Origin: Flemingiibacterium sp045644145
GTDB taxonomy: Bacteria > Bacillota > Clostridia > Oscillospirales > CAG-272
Length of the DNA: 64,000 nt
Direction of reading: 5' to 3'
Assembly: GCA_045644145.1 (NCBI GenBank)
Contig: JAZRGK010000058.1
Coordinates: 6,027 to 70,026 of the forward strand
This document shows, one piece after another, positions 42,335 to 51,616 of the stretch; the stretch's first letter is position 1, and every line of letters starts with the position of its first letter. A program made the position numbers and the translations under genes. The notes under the pieces are model-generated. The model saw nothing but the letters and a program-made list of their open reading frames with translations. It searched no databases and was not told the origin of the DNA.

Positions 42335-43318
42335 ATGAAAAAATTTTCAGCACTTTTAATGGCAGTTCTTATGCTTGCTTCTGCTACTCTTTTCGCCGCA
42401 TGCGGCGAAAAGAAGGAAGCCGCTCTTAAGCTCGGTCTTGGCGTTGACGTTGCAGTTAAGGCTGAGGACGCTACCGATGAAAAGGACGGCTACGGTCAGG
42501 CAACTGTTACCGTTGCGGCTGTTCTTCTTGACGCTGAGGGCAAAATCGTTAAATGCGTTATCGACTGCGCTGACAACAAGGCAACCTTTACCGCTGACGG
42601 CAAGGCGATTGCAAGCGATTCCTTCGCAACCAAATATGAGCAGGGCGATGGCTACGGCATGAAGGCTTACGGCGGCGCGGCTAAGGAATGGTACGAGCAG
42701 GTTGACGCTTTCTGCGCTCTCGCCGCAGGCAAGACCGCAGACGAAGTAAAGGCACTCCTCGCTTCCGACAACAAGGGGACAGAGGATGTTATCAACGCAG
42801 GATGCACCATTCTTATTGATTCCTTCGTAAAGGCTATCGACGAGGCTATTGCTAACGCAGCTGAGTCCGCGGCAACTGCTTCCGATAAGCTTACGATCGG
42901 CGTTCATACCGCTCAGTCCACCGGTGATGCTACCGATGAGAAAGACGGTCAGAATCAGCTTGAAACCACCGTATTCGCGGCGGCTGTTGACGCTGAGGGC
43001 AAGATCACTGCCGCAAGCAGTGACTGTGCTCAGGTTAAGTTCACCTTTGACATGACAGGTGTTTCCACCCTCGACACCTCAAAGGAAGTTCTCACCAAGA
43101 AAGAGCTTGGCGACAACTACAACATGAAGGCATACGGCGGCGCGGCTAAGGAATGGTACGAGCAGGCAGCGGCATTTGATGCAGCTTGCATTGGCAAGAC
43201 TGCTTCCGATGTTTCCGCTCTCATGGGCGAGGACAGCTATGGAAGTGCCGACCTTAAGGCGGCAGGATGCACCGTTCTCGTTGACGGCTTCGTAAAAGCG
43301 GCTGGAAAGATCGGCTGA
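42335..43318 (+). CDS. Secreted lipoprotein of two tandem repeats, unrecognised family
   Basis: 327 residues. The signal peptide ends in a lipobox (ATLFAACGEKK), so Cys22 should be lipidated. The mature part is two copies of a roughly 140-residue unit: each has ATDEKDG, an AxxxDAEGKI strand, a YGMKAYGGAAKEWYEQ (or YNMKAYGGAAKEWYEQ) block, GKTAxxVxAL, and AGCTxLxDxFVKA. Each unit resembles the general layout of FMN-binding or redox-linked lipoproteins near ApbE in clostridia, but no GAT flavinylation motif is present. Strongly expressed, judging by the consensus promoter with an operator in its spacer. Confidence 0.85.
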   Translation: MKKFSALLMAVLMLASATLFAACGEKKEAALKLGLGVDVAVKAEDATDEKDGYGQATVTVAAVLLDAEGKIVKCVIDCADNKATFTADGKAIASDSFATKYEQGDGYGMKAYGGAAKEWYEQVDAFCALAAGKTADEVKALLASDNKGTEDVINAGCTILIDSFVKAIDEAIANAAESAATASDKLTIGVHTAQSTGDATDEKDGQNQLETTVFAAAVDAEGKITAASSDCAQVKFTFDMTGVSTLDTSKEVLTKKELGDNYNMKAYGGAAKEWYEQAAAFDAACIGKTASDVSALMGEDSYGSADLKAAGCTVLVDGFVKAAGKIG

Positions 43319-43414
43319 TCTTAAATACGACAAATATACAAAACGGGAGGCGTGCCTCCCGTTTTGATATAGGTATACTAAGTTATTACTTTTGTGAGGG
43401 GGAAATATCAAACC

Positions 43415-44464
43415 GTGAAAAAAATTCTCTGTTTTCTGATTACAGCCGCCTTGGCTTTGCACACTGTTACCCTCTCCTCATGCGAGAAAACGAGGCAAAA
43501 ATTCACCGAATATTCTTTTGAATATTTCGATACCGTAACTACCATTGTGGGGTACGCTGACAGCAAAGAGGAATTTGATGGCGTAGCAGGCGATGTCCTT
43601 AACGAGCTTGCGGAGTATCACAGGCTGTTCACCATTTATCACAGATTCGAGGGGCTTAACAACCTCTGTACGGTAAATGAGCTGACGAATGGGGTACATC
43701 CTGCCGTCACCGTTGACGAAAAAATAATCGACATGCTTCTTTACGCGAAGGAAATGTATGCGCTCACCGACGGCAAAGTGAATATCGCCATGGGAAGCGT
43801 GCTTTCCATATGGCACGACTATAGAAGCGAGGGCATGAATGATCCCGCTGCCGCAAAACTTCCCGATACGGAATCACTGAAAGAAGCGGCAGAACACACG
43901 GATATAAATGATCTTATAATAGATACCGAAAACAACACCGTCACACTTTCAGATTCCGAGATGAAGCTTGACGTGGGAGCTATAGCCAAGGGATACGCCG
44001 TAGAAATGACGGCACGTTCCCTTGAAGAGCGCGGAATTTCCGGATACGTTATAAACGTAGGCGGAAACGTGCGTGCAGTCGGTTCAAAGCCTGACGGTAA
44101 AAGCTGGACGGCAGGAATCGAGAATCCGGAAGATACAACAGCCGATTATATTGCATATCTTGGTCTGACAAATGAAGCCCTTGTAACCAGCGGCTCATAT
44201 CAGAGATACTATGTGGTTGACGGCGAAAGATACCATCACATTATTGACCCCGAAACGCTGATGCCTGCAGATGGATATTTATCCGTATCGGTGGTATGCG
44301 GCGACTCAGGGCTTGGCGATGCGCTTTCCACCGCGTTATTCTGCATGCCCCTTTCCGAGGGAATGGAGCTTGTGGAATCCCTTACAGATGTTGAAGCAAT
44401 GTGGGTGATTGGCGACGGAAGCAAGCACTTTTCCGCCGGTTTCGAGAAGTATATTACAAATTGA
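43415..44464 (+). CDS. apbE: FAD:protein FMN transferase ApbE (lipoprotein)
   Basis: Transfers FMN from FAD to Thr/Ser of target proteins, here most likely RnfG and RnfD. About 349 residues from GTG at 43415; a GTG at 43394 is also in frame. The signal peptide ends in a lipobox-like TLSSC, so the enzyme is anchored outside the membrane where its targets' flavin domains lie. Family motifs: YFDTVTTIVGYADSK, DGKVNIAMGSVLSIWHDYR, LDVGAIAKGYAVE, YVINVGGNVRAVG, YHHIIDPETLMPA and a C-terminal DALSTALFCM. Mg2+ ligands are expected around DALST. Confidence 0.94.
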   Translation: MKKILCFLITAALALHTVTLSSCEKTRQKFTEYSFEYFDTVTTIVGYADSKEEFDGVAGDVLNELAEYHRLFTIYHRFEGLNNLCTVNELTNGVHPAVTVDEKIIDMLLYAKEMYALTDGKVNIAMGSVLSIWHDYRSEGMNDPAAAKLPDTESLKEAAEHTDINDLIIDTENNTVTLSDSEMKLDVGAIAKGYAVEMTARSLEERGISGYVINVGGNVRAVGSKPDGKSWTAGIENPEDTTADYIAYLGLTNEALVTSGSYQRYYVVDGERYHHIIDPETLMPADGYLSVSVVCGDSGLGDALSTALFCMPLSEGMELVESLTDVEAMWVIGDGSKHFSAGFEKYITN

Positions 44465-44522
44465 TGCATCCGCCGAACCGTTTTTTCGGCGTACAGCGGT
44501 ATTTAAAAATACAGGAGGCTTT

Positions 44523-44900
44523 ATGGCACAGTTTATTGAAAGCTACGAATACATTCTGCATCATCTTGCGGAAATCGTAGTTTATACATTGGAGCTTATC
44601 GGTATACTTATTATTGTAATAGGCACGTTTCACGCCCTTTCGCTTTTTCTTGTAAGAATAAAGAGAAAAGAACCTATAAACGTGGTTCTGGCGCTTGGCA
44701 GATCACTTGCTTTGGCGCTTGAATTCAAGATGGGCGCTGAGATCGTCAACACGGTAATCGTAAGGGAGCTGAGCGAGCTTGCGGTTTTGACGGTGGTTAT
44801 TCTTATCCGCGCCCTTCTTGCTTTCATCATCCACTGGGAAATGCGCATGGAAAACAATCACGCGCCCACAGATAAAAAACACAAGGATGAAAAGAAATGA
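44523..44900 (+). CDS. DUF1622 membrane protein
   Basis: 125 residues from the ATG at 44523 (AGGAGG, 6-base gap). Three membrane helices with the family motif VLALGRSLALALEFKMGAEI, VNTVIV and LTVVILIRALLAFIIHWEM. The tail is charged (DKKHKDEKK). Function unknown. It follows apbE by 58 bases on the same strand and may be co-transcribed. Confidence 0.85.
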   Translation: MAQFIESYEYILHHLAEIVVYTLELIGILIIVIGTFHALSLFLVRIKRKEPINVVLALGRSLALALEFKMGAEIVNTVIVRELSELAVLTVVILIRALLAFIIHWEMRMENNHAPTDKKHKDEKK

Positions 44901-45020
44901 CATCACCCAAATAATTGCCGACGGTAGGCAGACTGCACATGGATGAATGCACAAAAAGCGGCGAATAGTCTTATTTCCCCGATTTATCACACAAAATTAC
45001 ACAAAAAAACACAAAATCCC

Positions 45021-45049
45021 TTGACATCGCCGCCTCGATGTGCTAAAAT
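45021..45049 (+). promoter_or_regulatory. Promoter of the T-box-ridA-leuA operon
   Basis: TTGACA (45021-45026), 17 bases, TAAAAT (45044-45049). Confidence 0.75.
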
Positions 45050-45062
45050 ATATAAAATTAAA

Positions 45063-45326
45063 GGCTGTGACGAAGAATGGGCGGGGATATACGCACTGCA
45101 GAGAGCCGATGGATGCTGTGAATCGGTGTGCCAAACCTTTGCTTCTCTCACTTCTGAGCCGGGAGTCCCAAAGGTGAACCTCACTCAGTAGATACTCCCC
45201 GCGTAAACATGCTGCGTCAGTGCATAGTAAGTGGCGGATCAAATTCCGCAATTTGAGTGGTACCGCGAGTGTAAATTTTAAATTTATGCCCGTCTCAAAG
45301 CTTAGTGTAGCTTTGGGGCGTTTTTT
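45063..45326 (+). promoter_or_regulatory. T-box leader, leucine type, with terminator
   Basis: Stem I is closed by GCGGGGATA near 45076 and its complement near 45193. The AG-bulge region (CAGAGAGCCGATGG) is present. The likely specifier is CTC at 45180-45182, preceded by GGTGAAC, which would read tRNA-Leu. The T-box core TGGTACCGCG is at 45258-45267, with T at the variable base pairing the tRNA discriminator A. The terminator stem (GTCTCAAAGCT...AGCTTTGGGGCG) and T-run are at 45291-45326. Uncharged tRNA-Leu would stabilise the antiterminator and turn on ridA-leuA. Confidence 0.92.
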
Positions 45327-45372
45327 CTTTATCTGAAAGACGCCCACGTTTAAAAAGAAAGGCAGAATAAAT

Positions 45373-45759
45373 ATGTATAAAAAAGTTGAAACTTCATCGG
45401 CTCCTGCCGCAATCGGTCCTTATTCTCAGGCAATAATCGCCGACAGCCTTGTTTTCACATCGGGGCAGATCCCCCTTGATCCCGAAACCGGCGAAATGGT
45501 ATGCGGCGGTATAACAGAGCAGGCACACAGGGTGTGCATGAATCTAAAAGCAGTTCTTGAATCGTCGGGAGCATCCCTAAAAACCGTGATTAAAACCGTG
45601 TGCTATTTAAACGATATGGTAGATTTCGCTGCTTTCAACGCCGTATACGCCGAATATTTCACGGAAAAGCCGGCACGCTCCTGCGTAGCTGTAAAGGCAC
45701 TTCCCAAGGGTGCATTACTTGAAATAGAGGCGGTTGCCGTTCTGGAGAACAAGGCATGA
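45373..45759 (+). CDS. ridA: RidA family enamine/imine deaminase
   Basis: 128 residues, the standard length. It hydrolyses reactive 2-aminoacrylate and related enamines arising from PLP enzymes of amino acid metabolism. Family features: an opening SSAPAAIGPYSQAIIAD, FTSGQIPLDPETGEMVCGGI, the catalytic Arg region near the C-terminus (FTEKPARSCVAVKALPKGAL), and EIEAVAVL at the end. First gene after the leucine T-box, overlapping leuA by four bases, so it is co-regulated with leucine synthesis. Confidence 0.93.
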   Translation: MYKKVETSSAPAAIGPYSQAIIADSLVFTSGQIPLDPETGEMVCGGITEQAHRVCMNLKAVLESSGASLKTVIKTVCYLNDMVDFAAFNAVYAEYFTEKPARSCVAVKALPKGALLEIEAVAVLENKA

Positions 45760-47435
45760 TGGATCCATCAAAATACTGTGTGGGATATTTCCCGGTATCC
45801 GAAAAATACAGCGGTTGGGTGAAAAAGGATCATATCGAAAAGCCGCCAACTTGGTGCTCCGTGGACATGCGTGACGGAAACCAAAGCCTTGTCATCCCCA
45901 TGAATTTAAACGAAAAGCTGGAATTTTACAAGCTTTTACTCCATGTGGGCTTCAAAGAGATCGAAGTGGGCTTCCCTGCAGCAAGCGATACCGAATACGA
46001 ATTTTTACGCACCCTGATAGGCAGAAAAATGATTCCCGAGGATGTTACGGTTCAGGTTCTTACCCAGTGTCGGGAGCATATTATCAGAAAGACTTTTGAA
46101 GCCTGCAAGGGCGCGCCCAACGCCATAATACACTTCTACAATTCCATCAGCGCGGCTCAAAGAGATCAGGTCTTTAAAATGACCAAAGATGAAATCAAAA
46201 AGATAGCCGTAGACGGTGCAGCGCTTGTAAAGAAGCTGTCAAAGGAATACGATGGAAATTTCCGCTTTGAGTATTCGCCGGAATCTTTTACAGGTACTGA
46301 GCCGGAATTCGCCCTTGAGGTATGCAATGCAGTGCTTGACGTGCTTGAGCCGGATGAAAACAACAACGTGATCATCAATCTTCCGGCAACAGTGGAAATG
46401 AGTTTACCCCACATTTACGCCTCTCAAGTTGCATATATGAGCGAAAATCTCAAATACCGCGAATTTGTGACTCTTTCGCTTCATCCCCACAATGACCGCG
46501 GTACAGGTGTAGCGGATACAGAGCTTGCTCTGCTTGCAGGCGCCGACCGTGTTGAGGGAACGCTTTTTGGTAACGGTGAGCGCACCGGCAACGTGGATAT
46601 TATAACCCTTGCTATGAATATGTACACCCACGGAGTCGATCCGAAGCTGGATTTTTCGGATATACCGTATTTGGTTGAAAAATACGAGGCCTGCACCGGT
46701 ATGCAGGTTCCGCCGCGTACTCCGTATTCAGGTGCACTTGTATTTGCGGCGTTCTCAGGCGGTCATCAGGATGCTATCGCTAAGGGAATGAAGTACAGAG
46801 AAACCAATAATCTCCACAAATGGAGCGTTCCTTATATCCCCGTAGATCCGGTAGATATTGGACGAACATACGATGCTGACGTTATTCGCGTGAACTCCCA
46901 ATCCGGCAAGAGCGGCATTGCATATCTGCTTGAGCATAGCTTCGGATATAACATGCCCGGAAAAATGCGCGAACACTTCGGAAATCTTTGCAAGGGCATA
47001 TCCGACAGAGAGGAACGAGAGCTTAAGGTCGAGGAGATATTCCATATATTTAGTGAGAACTACCTTGACGTTCCATGTGAGATCACCGTAAGCGCATTAA
47101 ACTTTACCCGTGAAAAGGAAACGGTAAAAATCCGCATCACCTTTTCTGAAAACGGGAAGGAAACCACCATTGAAGCGGAAGGCAACGGTTCGCTCAACGC
47201 CTTCAGCAACGCCCTCAAGGCTTACACGGGGACACAGTACACCCTCGAGGTCTTCTCACAGCACAGCATGCAGGGTAAAGGCTCAGAGAGTATGGCAGCA
47301 TCCTACATCGGGCTTGAACGTGCCGACGGCAAAATGTTCTGGGGTGTTGGAACCCACACGGACGTTATCAAGGCAAGCAACAACGCGCTTCTGTCGGCGT
47401 TCCACAATATGGCAAAAGATACCCCTCAAAAATAG
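45756..47435 (+). CDS. leuA: 2-isopropylmalate synthase (LeuA2 type)
   Basis: 559 residues. It condenses acetyl-CoA with 2-oxoisovalerate in the first step of leucine synthesis. The length, the N-terminal PPTWCSVDMRDGNQSL and the yeast-like layout mark the LeuA2 class. Catalytic landmarks: DMRDGNQ (metal Asp and Arg), SLHPHNDRGTGVA (His-x-His) and LFGNGERTGNVDI. The C-terminal regulatory domain (about 430-559) is present, so leucine feedback is expected. Under T-box control together with ridA. Other leu genes are not in the window. Confidence 0.95.
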   Translation: MMDPSKYCVGYFPVSEKYSGWVKKDHIEKPPTWCSVDMRDGNQSLVIPMNLNEKLEFYKLLLHVGFKEIEVGFPAASDTEYEFLRTLIGRKMIPEDVTVQVLTQCREHIIRKTFEACKGAPNAIIHFYNSISAAQRDQVFKMTKDEIKKIAVDGAALVKKLSKEYDGNFRFEYSPESFTGTEPEFALEVCNAVLDVLEPDENNNVIINLPATVEMSLPHIYASQVAYMSENLKYREFVTLSLHPHNDRGTGVADTELALLAGADRVEGTLFGNGERTGNVDIITLAMNMYTHGVDPKLDFSDIPYLVEKYEACTGMQVPPRTPYSGALVFAAFSGGHQDAIAKGMKYRETNNLHKWSVPYIPVDPVDIGRTYDADVIRVNSQSGKSGIAYLLEHSFGYNMPGKMREHFGNLCKGISDREERELKVEEIFHIFSENYLDVPCEITVSALNFTREKETVKIRITFSENGKETTIEAEGNGSLNAFSNALKAYTGTQYTLEVFSQHSMQGKGSESMAASYIGLERADGKMFWGVGTHTDVIKASNNALLSAFHNMAKDTPQK

Positions 47436-47439
47436 TATT

Positions 47440-47480
47440 AAGGAGCTGTTGCATTTAGGTGCAACAGCTCCTTATCTTCT
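47440..47480. terminator. Terminator after leuA
   Basis: AAGGAGCTGTTGC and its exact complement GCAACAGCTCCTT around a 7-9 base loop, then a T-rich tail. Confidence 0.85.
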
Positions 47481-47522
47481 TCCTAACAAAAACCGGCAAC
47501 AGCCAAGCTGTCGCCGGAAAAA

Positions 47523-48206
47523 TTATGCAATTTGTGCGTCAATCGCTTTTACGACCTTCACGGATTCACCGTTTACCGTAACAGTTGAGGTGTATTCACA
47601 TACAACCTTCTGCAGTTCTTTAACGGAGTTGATGTAGTAAGACAACACCACGTCGGTGCAGTCCGTAGTCATATCATCCTCGGTAATATCAAACTTGTTG
47701 GCATACTGTGAGTTCATAGTAAGCGAATAAAGCTGTATGCCCTTTTCGAGCCATACCACCTCAACAGACTTTATATCCTTTACGTCATACTCAAGACGGA
47801 AAAGCTCAAATATATCCGGAAGCACCGCATCCTCGATAAAAGCCCCCTCACCGTTGGTAAGCTCAAGTACGTTCTCTCCGTCCTTTATAAGCTCATAGGT
47901 GTCTGCTTGGCCGGCATCAACCGCTGTTATTGTAGCGCTGAGATTAAAATCCGGATCCTCCGTACCTGTAAAGCGGATGTATGTTTCGGATGATTTATTA
48001 AGGGCATATCCCTCAAAATCTTTATCCGCCGTATTCATTTCGTAAATCAGTATTTCACCGCTTTCGATGCTCAGTGCCTTATCGGTGCTCTCTTTAATAA
48101 TTGTATAAGCTTCTGCAGTCTGACCGTTATCCCCACAGGCAAAAGCCGCGGAAGCCGCAAGCAGAAGTGATATACCGAGCGCAGCGATTCTTACGTTTTT
48201 CTTCAT
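47523..48206 (-). CDS. Lipoprotein of unknown function
   Basis: 227 residues from an ATG after ACGGAG. The signal peptide ends in a lipobox (AASAAFACGDN; Cys24). The mature protein is mixed alpha/beta with acidic character and resembles the LolA/LppX-type or DUF6612-like lipoproteins common in Firmicutes (ESTDKALSIESGEILIYEMN, LYSLTMNSQYANKFDITEDD). The exact family cannot be stated. It is convergent with leuA and shares the terminator region. No neighbour on its strand is close enough for a certain operon. Confidence 0.75.
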   Translation of the reverse strand: MKKNVRIAALGISLLLAASAAFACGDNGQTAEAYTIIKESTDKALSIESGEILIYEMNTADKDFEGYALNKSSETYIRFTGTEDPDFNLSATITAVDAGQADTYELIKDGENVLELTNGEGAFIEDAVLPDIFELFRLEYDVKDIKSVEVVWLEKGIQLYSLTMNSQYANKFDITEDDMTTDCTDVVLSYYINSVKELQKVVCEYTSTVTVNGESVKVVKAIDAQIA

Positions 48207-48319
48207 TGTTTTTTCTCCGTTTTCTGGATTTTTAAACTACACACAAAAGCTTAAAAACCCACATTATGCCGCAAATCCCCGATTTGCGGCATAATGCAGA
48301 TAAGCACTTAATGTATTAT

Positions 48320-48727
48320 TTAGAGGTATTTCTTGATTGTATCGGTTGCCGCCTCAGCCGCAAGGGATACAGTCATCACGCACTTAACCTCGCACTTCTT
48401 AAGAAGCTCGTTAACCTCGTCGCAGAGCTTATCGAAGCTTGCAAGATCGTTTTCACAGATCTTAAGCGCGGAATCAATATATATGTCGGTAACGTCATGG
48501 TTGCTGGCAATGATACCTGCAACAAAACCGAACAGCGACTGACCATCGCATATGCCGTACTGAACAGTATCAATAAGACGGGCGGTATGCTTGATATCGT
48601 AGGTCAGCTTTGTACCCTTTTCGATGCAGACCACGGAACCCTTGGACTGCTCGGAAGCGGTATTAACCATTTCGATAAGCTGCTTTGTCTTGCCTGTACC
48701 TTTGACGCCGATAATTAACTTTAACAT
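48320..48727 (-). CDS. Small P-loop ATP-binding protein
   Basis: 135 residues with a GGAGG site before the ATG. A Walker A motif opens the protein (IIGVKGTGKTKQLIEMVN). The Walker B-like segment is probably DIYIDSALKIC. The rest follows an alpha/beta pattern ending in CVMTVSLAAEAATDTIKKYL. Proteins like this are common in clostridia and often mislabelled as PilT-like. Too short for a helicase or ABC ATPase. It may act as a small kinase or regulator; no partner is evident. Confidence 0.75.
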   Translation of the reverse strand: MLKLIIGVKGTGKTKQLIEMVNTASEQSKGSVVCIEKGTKLTYDIKHTARLIDTVQYGICDGQSLFGFVAGIIASNHDVTDIYIDSALKICENDLASFDKLCDEVNELLKKCEVKCVMTVSLAAEAATDTIKKYL

Positions 48728-48919
48728 AGTGTGTTTCCTCCTTGAATTTGTGATGTCAATACCAAGTTTGTTTGTATCTGTTTATATTTTACACTAAAAC
48801 TCAGAAAATTTCAAGAGGATTTCATGAGAAAATATATAATTTAGCAAAGTTTTTACAAGTTGTACAAAACCACTTTATATACTTGTGCTAACTGACGATT
48901 TTTTGTGCAGTATGCACTT

Positions 48920-50254
48920 TTACATTCTGGCTTCAAGCTCAGCCTTCTGCGACTCGTATCCGGGCTTTCCCAGAAGCGCATACATATTCTTCTTGTACGC
49001 TTCAACACCCGGCTGATTGAAGGGATTAACTCCAAGGGTGTAGCCGGAAATCGCGCATGCAAGCTCAAAGAAGTATACAAGCCATCCGAAGGAATACTCG
49101 CTTCTGTCCGCAAGCTCCAGAACGATATTAGGAACGCCGCCGTCCACATGTGCAAGTAAAGTTGCACTCATAGCCGCCTTGTTTACCTTGTGAAGCTCCT
49201 CTCCCGAGAGGAAGTTAAGACCGTCCACATTCGCGGGATCGTTAGGTATAATAACGGTATCGTTTGACTTTTCTATGGACACAACAGTTTCAAAGAGATT
49301 GCGTCTGCCCTCTTGGATGTACTGACCGAGGGAATGGAGATCCGTTGAGAATATTACGGACGCAGGGAAAATTCCCGTGTTGTCTTTACCCTCAGACTCG
49401 CCGTAAAGCTGCTTCCACCACTCGTTCATCATAAGCATGGATGTTTCATAGGAAACAAGTATTTCGGTGGTCTTGCCCTTTCTGAACATAAGGTTGCGAA
49501 GCGCCGCATATTTTGCCGCGTCGTTGTTTTGGGTGTCCTCGGATGCATAGGCTTCGCGCGCATCAGCCGCGCCCTTCATCATGGCATCAATGTCACAGCC
49601 TGCCGCCGCGATAGGAAGAAGCCCCACAGCGGTAAGAACTGAGTAACGGCCGCCTACATCATCCGGCACAACGAAGGTTTCATAGCCCTTTTCATCGGAA
49701 AACGCCTTAAGAGTGCCGCGCGCCTTATCAGTGGTAACGAAGATGCGCTCTCTTGCGCCTTCCTCGCCGTATTTTTTTACAAGAAGCTCACGGAAGATAC
49801 GGAATGCAACCGCAGGCTCGGTAGTTGTACCGGACTTGGAGATAACATTGACGCAAATATCCTTGCCCTCGCAAAGCTCGACGATCTCAGCAAGAGCGGA
49901 GGAGCAGATGTTGTTGCCTGCGAAGTATATGGAGGGGGTGTCCTTCTTCTTTTCATTGTACATAGGGGATTTTACGAACTCAATAGCGGCACGTGCTCCG
50001 AGATAAGAGCCGCCGATACCGATAACCACGAGAATATCGCAGGTCTTCTTGATTTTTTCCGCCGCCGCCTTGATTCGTGCAAATTCCTCGCGGTCATAGT
50101 TTACGGGAAGATCTGCCCAGCCGAGAAAATCGTTTCCAAGTCCGTTCTTCTCTTTTACTTGCCTGATCGCGCATTTTACCGCAGGCTCAATACCGCACAT
50201 ATCCTCTGCGGCAAGAAAATTGCTGATGTATTTATCATTAAGCTTGAGTGTCAT
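48920..50254 (-). CDS. pgi: Glucose-6-phosphate isomerase
   Basis: 444 residues, the shorter Gram-positive form. It interconverts glucose-6-P and fructose-6-P in glycolysis. Signature stretches: VIGIGGSYLGARAAIEF (sugar-phosphate binding), VISKSGTTTEPAVAFRIFR, FVVPDDVGGRYSVLTAVGLL, GLNFLSGEELHKVNKAAM and SFGWLVYFFELACAISGY. The catalytic Glu/His and Lys are expected near GQYIQEGRR and NPFNQPGVEAYK, both present. Single gene; AAAGGGG precedes the ATG. Confidence 0.97.
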   Translation of the reverse strand: MTLKLNDKYISNFLAAEDMCGIEPAVKCAIRQVKEKNGLGNDFLGWADLPVNYDREEFARIKAAAEKIKKTCDILVVIGIGGSYLGARAAIEFVKSPMYNEKKKDTPSIYFAGNNICSSALAEIVELCEGKDICVNVISKSGTTTEPAVAFRIFRELLVKKYGEEGARERIFVTTDKARGTLKAFSDEKGYETFVVPDDVGGRYSVLTAVGLLPIAAAGCDIDAMMKGAADAREAYASEDTQNNDAAKYAALRNLMFRKGKTTEILVSYETSMLMMNEWWKQLYGESEGKDNTGIFPASVIFSTDLHSLGQYIQEGRRNLFETVVSIEKSNDTVIIPNDPANVDGLNFLSGEELHKVNKAAMSATLLAHVDGGVPNIVLELADRSEYSFGWLVYFFELACAISGYTLGVNPFNQPGVEAYKKNMYALLGKPGYESQKAELEARM

Positions 50255-50611
50255 AATAACTGACCCCTTTCATTTATAAGATACACAAAATGTTTCGTAA
50301 CAGTATTATACTACTGTACAGTATCATATTACTACATTTTCGCAGATTTTGCAAGTAGTATTATCAAAGTTCTTACAAATGTAACAAAAAACATTTTCTC
50401 ACACAGGGTCATATTTTTGTAATCTTTCAACAAAAGCCGAGCAAAATACCGCCCTGTGTGCTGCAAAACTTGAAAAAAGAGAAAATTTTCAAAAAACTTT
50501 TCAAAAGGCTATTGCAATTTAGAAAAATATATGATATAATAGCTGTTGTTAGTTATGAATCAGCATCGCCATGCTATGAAACATGGCGGCTTAAATACGG
50601 AGGTAAATATC
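50255..50611. other. Divergent control region between pgi and rpmB
   Basis: It contains a TATAAT on the minus strand (50305-50310) likely serving pgi, a 12-base palindrome TACTGTACAGTA (50312-50323) just upstream of it, and the rpmB promoter: TTGCAA (50512-50517), 17 bases, TATAAT (50535-50540). No gene is seen. Confidence 0.6.
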
Positions 50612-50800
50612 ATGGCAAAGTGCAGCATCTGCGGAAAAGCAGTACAGTTCGGACTTGCAGTATCCCATTCCAACCGCAAGACCAACAGAACCTGGAAGCC
50701 CAATATCAGACGAGTTAAGGCTATCGTAAACGGCACCCCTAAGACCGTTAACGTTTGCTCTCGCTGCCTGCGTTCCGGTAAAGTTACCAGAGCGGTTTAA
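50612..50800 (+). CDS. rpmB: Ribosomal protein L28
   Basis: 62 residues from the ATG at 50612, six bases after GGAGGTA. Typical bL28: MAKCSICGKAVQFGLAVSHS, NRTWKPNIRRVKA, NGTPKTVNVCSRCLRSGKV. This is the Zn-binding (C+) form with CxxC pairs at both ends, the form usually made under zinc-sufficient conditions. Single-gene unit with its own strong promoter. Confidence 0.97.
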   Translation: MAKCSICGKAVQFGLAVSHSNRKTNRTWKPNIRRVKAIVNGTPKTVNVCSRCLRSGKVTRAV

Positions 50801-50875
50801 TTTAATGTAATTGAAGAAGCCTGTGCTGTGCACGGGCTTTTTCTGTATTTATGCTTCCCAAGGAAGGAGAATTTC

Positions 50876-51565
50876 ATGCCATATATTTTATCCTGTGAAC
50901 CGTGCCTTAATATATATGCAGACGAGCTTGCAAAGTATGACTTCACGCCCATTCCGCTTCCTGCCGACGAATGGATATCGCCGCCCGTTAACACCCACGC
51001 GGATACACTCATATACAGCGATGGTATAAACCATATAATAAACCGTCTATACTCTGAAAAACTTCCGTCCGAGATTCTTGCACACTTTATCGTAGTCCCG
51101 GATTCCCCTGCCGGCAGATATCCCACCGACACCGCGTTCAATACTCTTCGCATAGGAAAGTATCTTTTTGCACGCACAAAAAGTCTGTCAGACGCAGTAC
51201 GCAAAAACGCCGAGGAAAACGGGTTGGCGCTTGTAAATGTAAATCAGGGCTACGCTAAATGCTCTACCCTTGCGCTGTCATCGGCAAATGCCGCCGTAAC
51301 CGCAGACGAGGGAATGGCGCGCGCTATGGAAGCCTGCAAAGTCAACGTACTCCGCATCACGCCCGGTCATATCGCCCTTGAGGGGTGCGAATACGGCTTT
51401 ATCGGCGGCGCATCCTTTGTATATAGGGACACGGTTTATTTTTTCGGTACACTTGGCGACCACCCCGACAGCGAACGCATTTCGCGGTTCCTTTCAGACT
51501 ACGGCTACCGCCAAATAGAGCTTGGCGGCACACTCACAGATTTTGGCGGCGCGGTAATTATTTGA
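50876..51565 (+). CDS. DUF6873-type GME-fold protein
   Basis: 229 residues from the ATG at 50876 (AAGGAGA). The sequence has the alternating pattern of the guanidino-modifying-enzyme fold (FIVVPDSPAGRYPTDTAFN, VNVNQGYAKCSTLALSS, AAVTADEGMARAMEA, GGASFVYRDTVYFFGTLGDH). Related enzymes deiminate arginine or hydrolyse dimethylarginine through an active-site Cys and His; here a Cys in YAKCST may serve, but the reaction is unproven. It follows rpmB by 75 bases on the same strand without a clear terminator. Confidence 0.75.
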   Translation: MPYILSCEPCLNIYADELAKYDFTPIPLPADEWISPPVNTHADTLIYSDGINHIINRLYSEKLPSEILAHFIVVPDSPAGRYPTDTAFNTLRIGKYLFARTKSLSDAVRKNAEENGLALVNVNQGYAKCSTLALSSANAAVTADEGMARAMEACKVNVLRITPGHIALEGCEYGFIGGASFVYRDTVYFFGTLGDHPDSERISRFLSDYGYRQIELGGTLTDFGGAVII

Positions 51566-51616
51566 TGTTAATACCACTTCGGCAAGCGCTTTCCGTTGTG
51601 AGATTTTATTGTTTTC

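Noticed and set aside
42335..43318. FMN-binding (NqrC/RnfG-type) lipoprotein
   Set aside because: Neither repeat has the (S/A)GAT flavinylation motif, so the FMN_bind label was not used.
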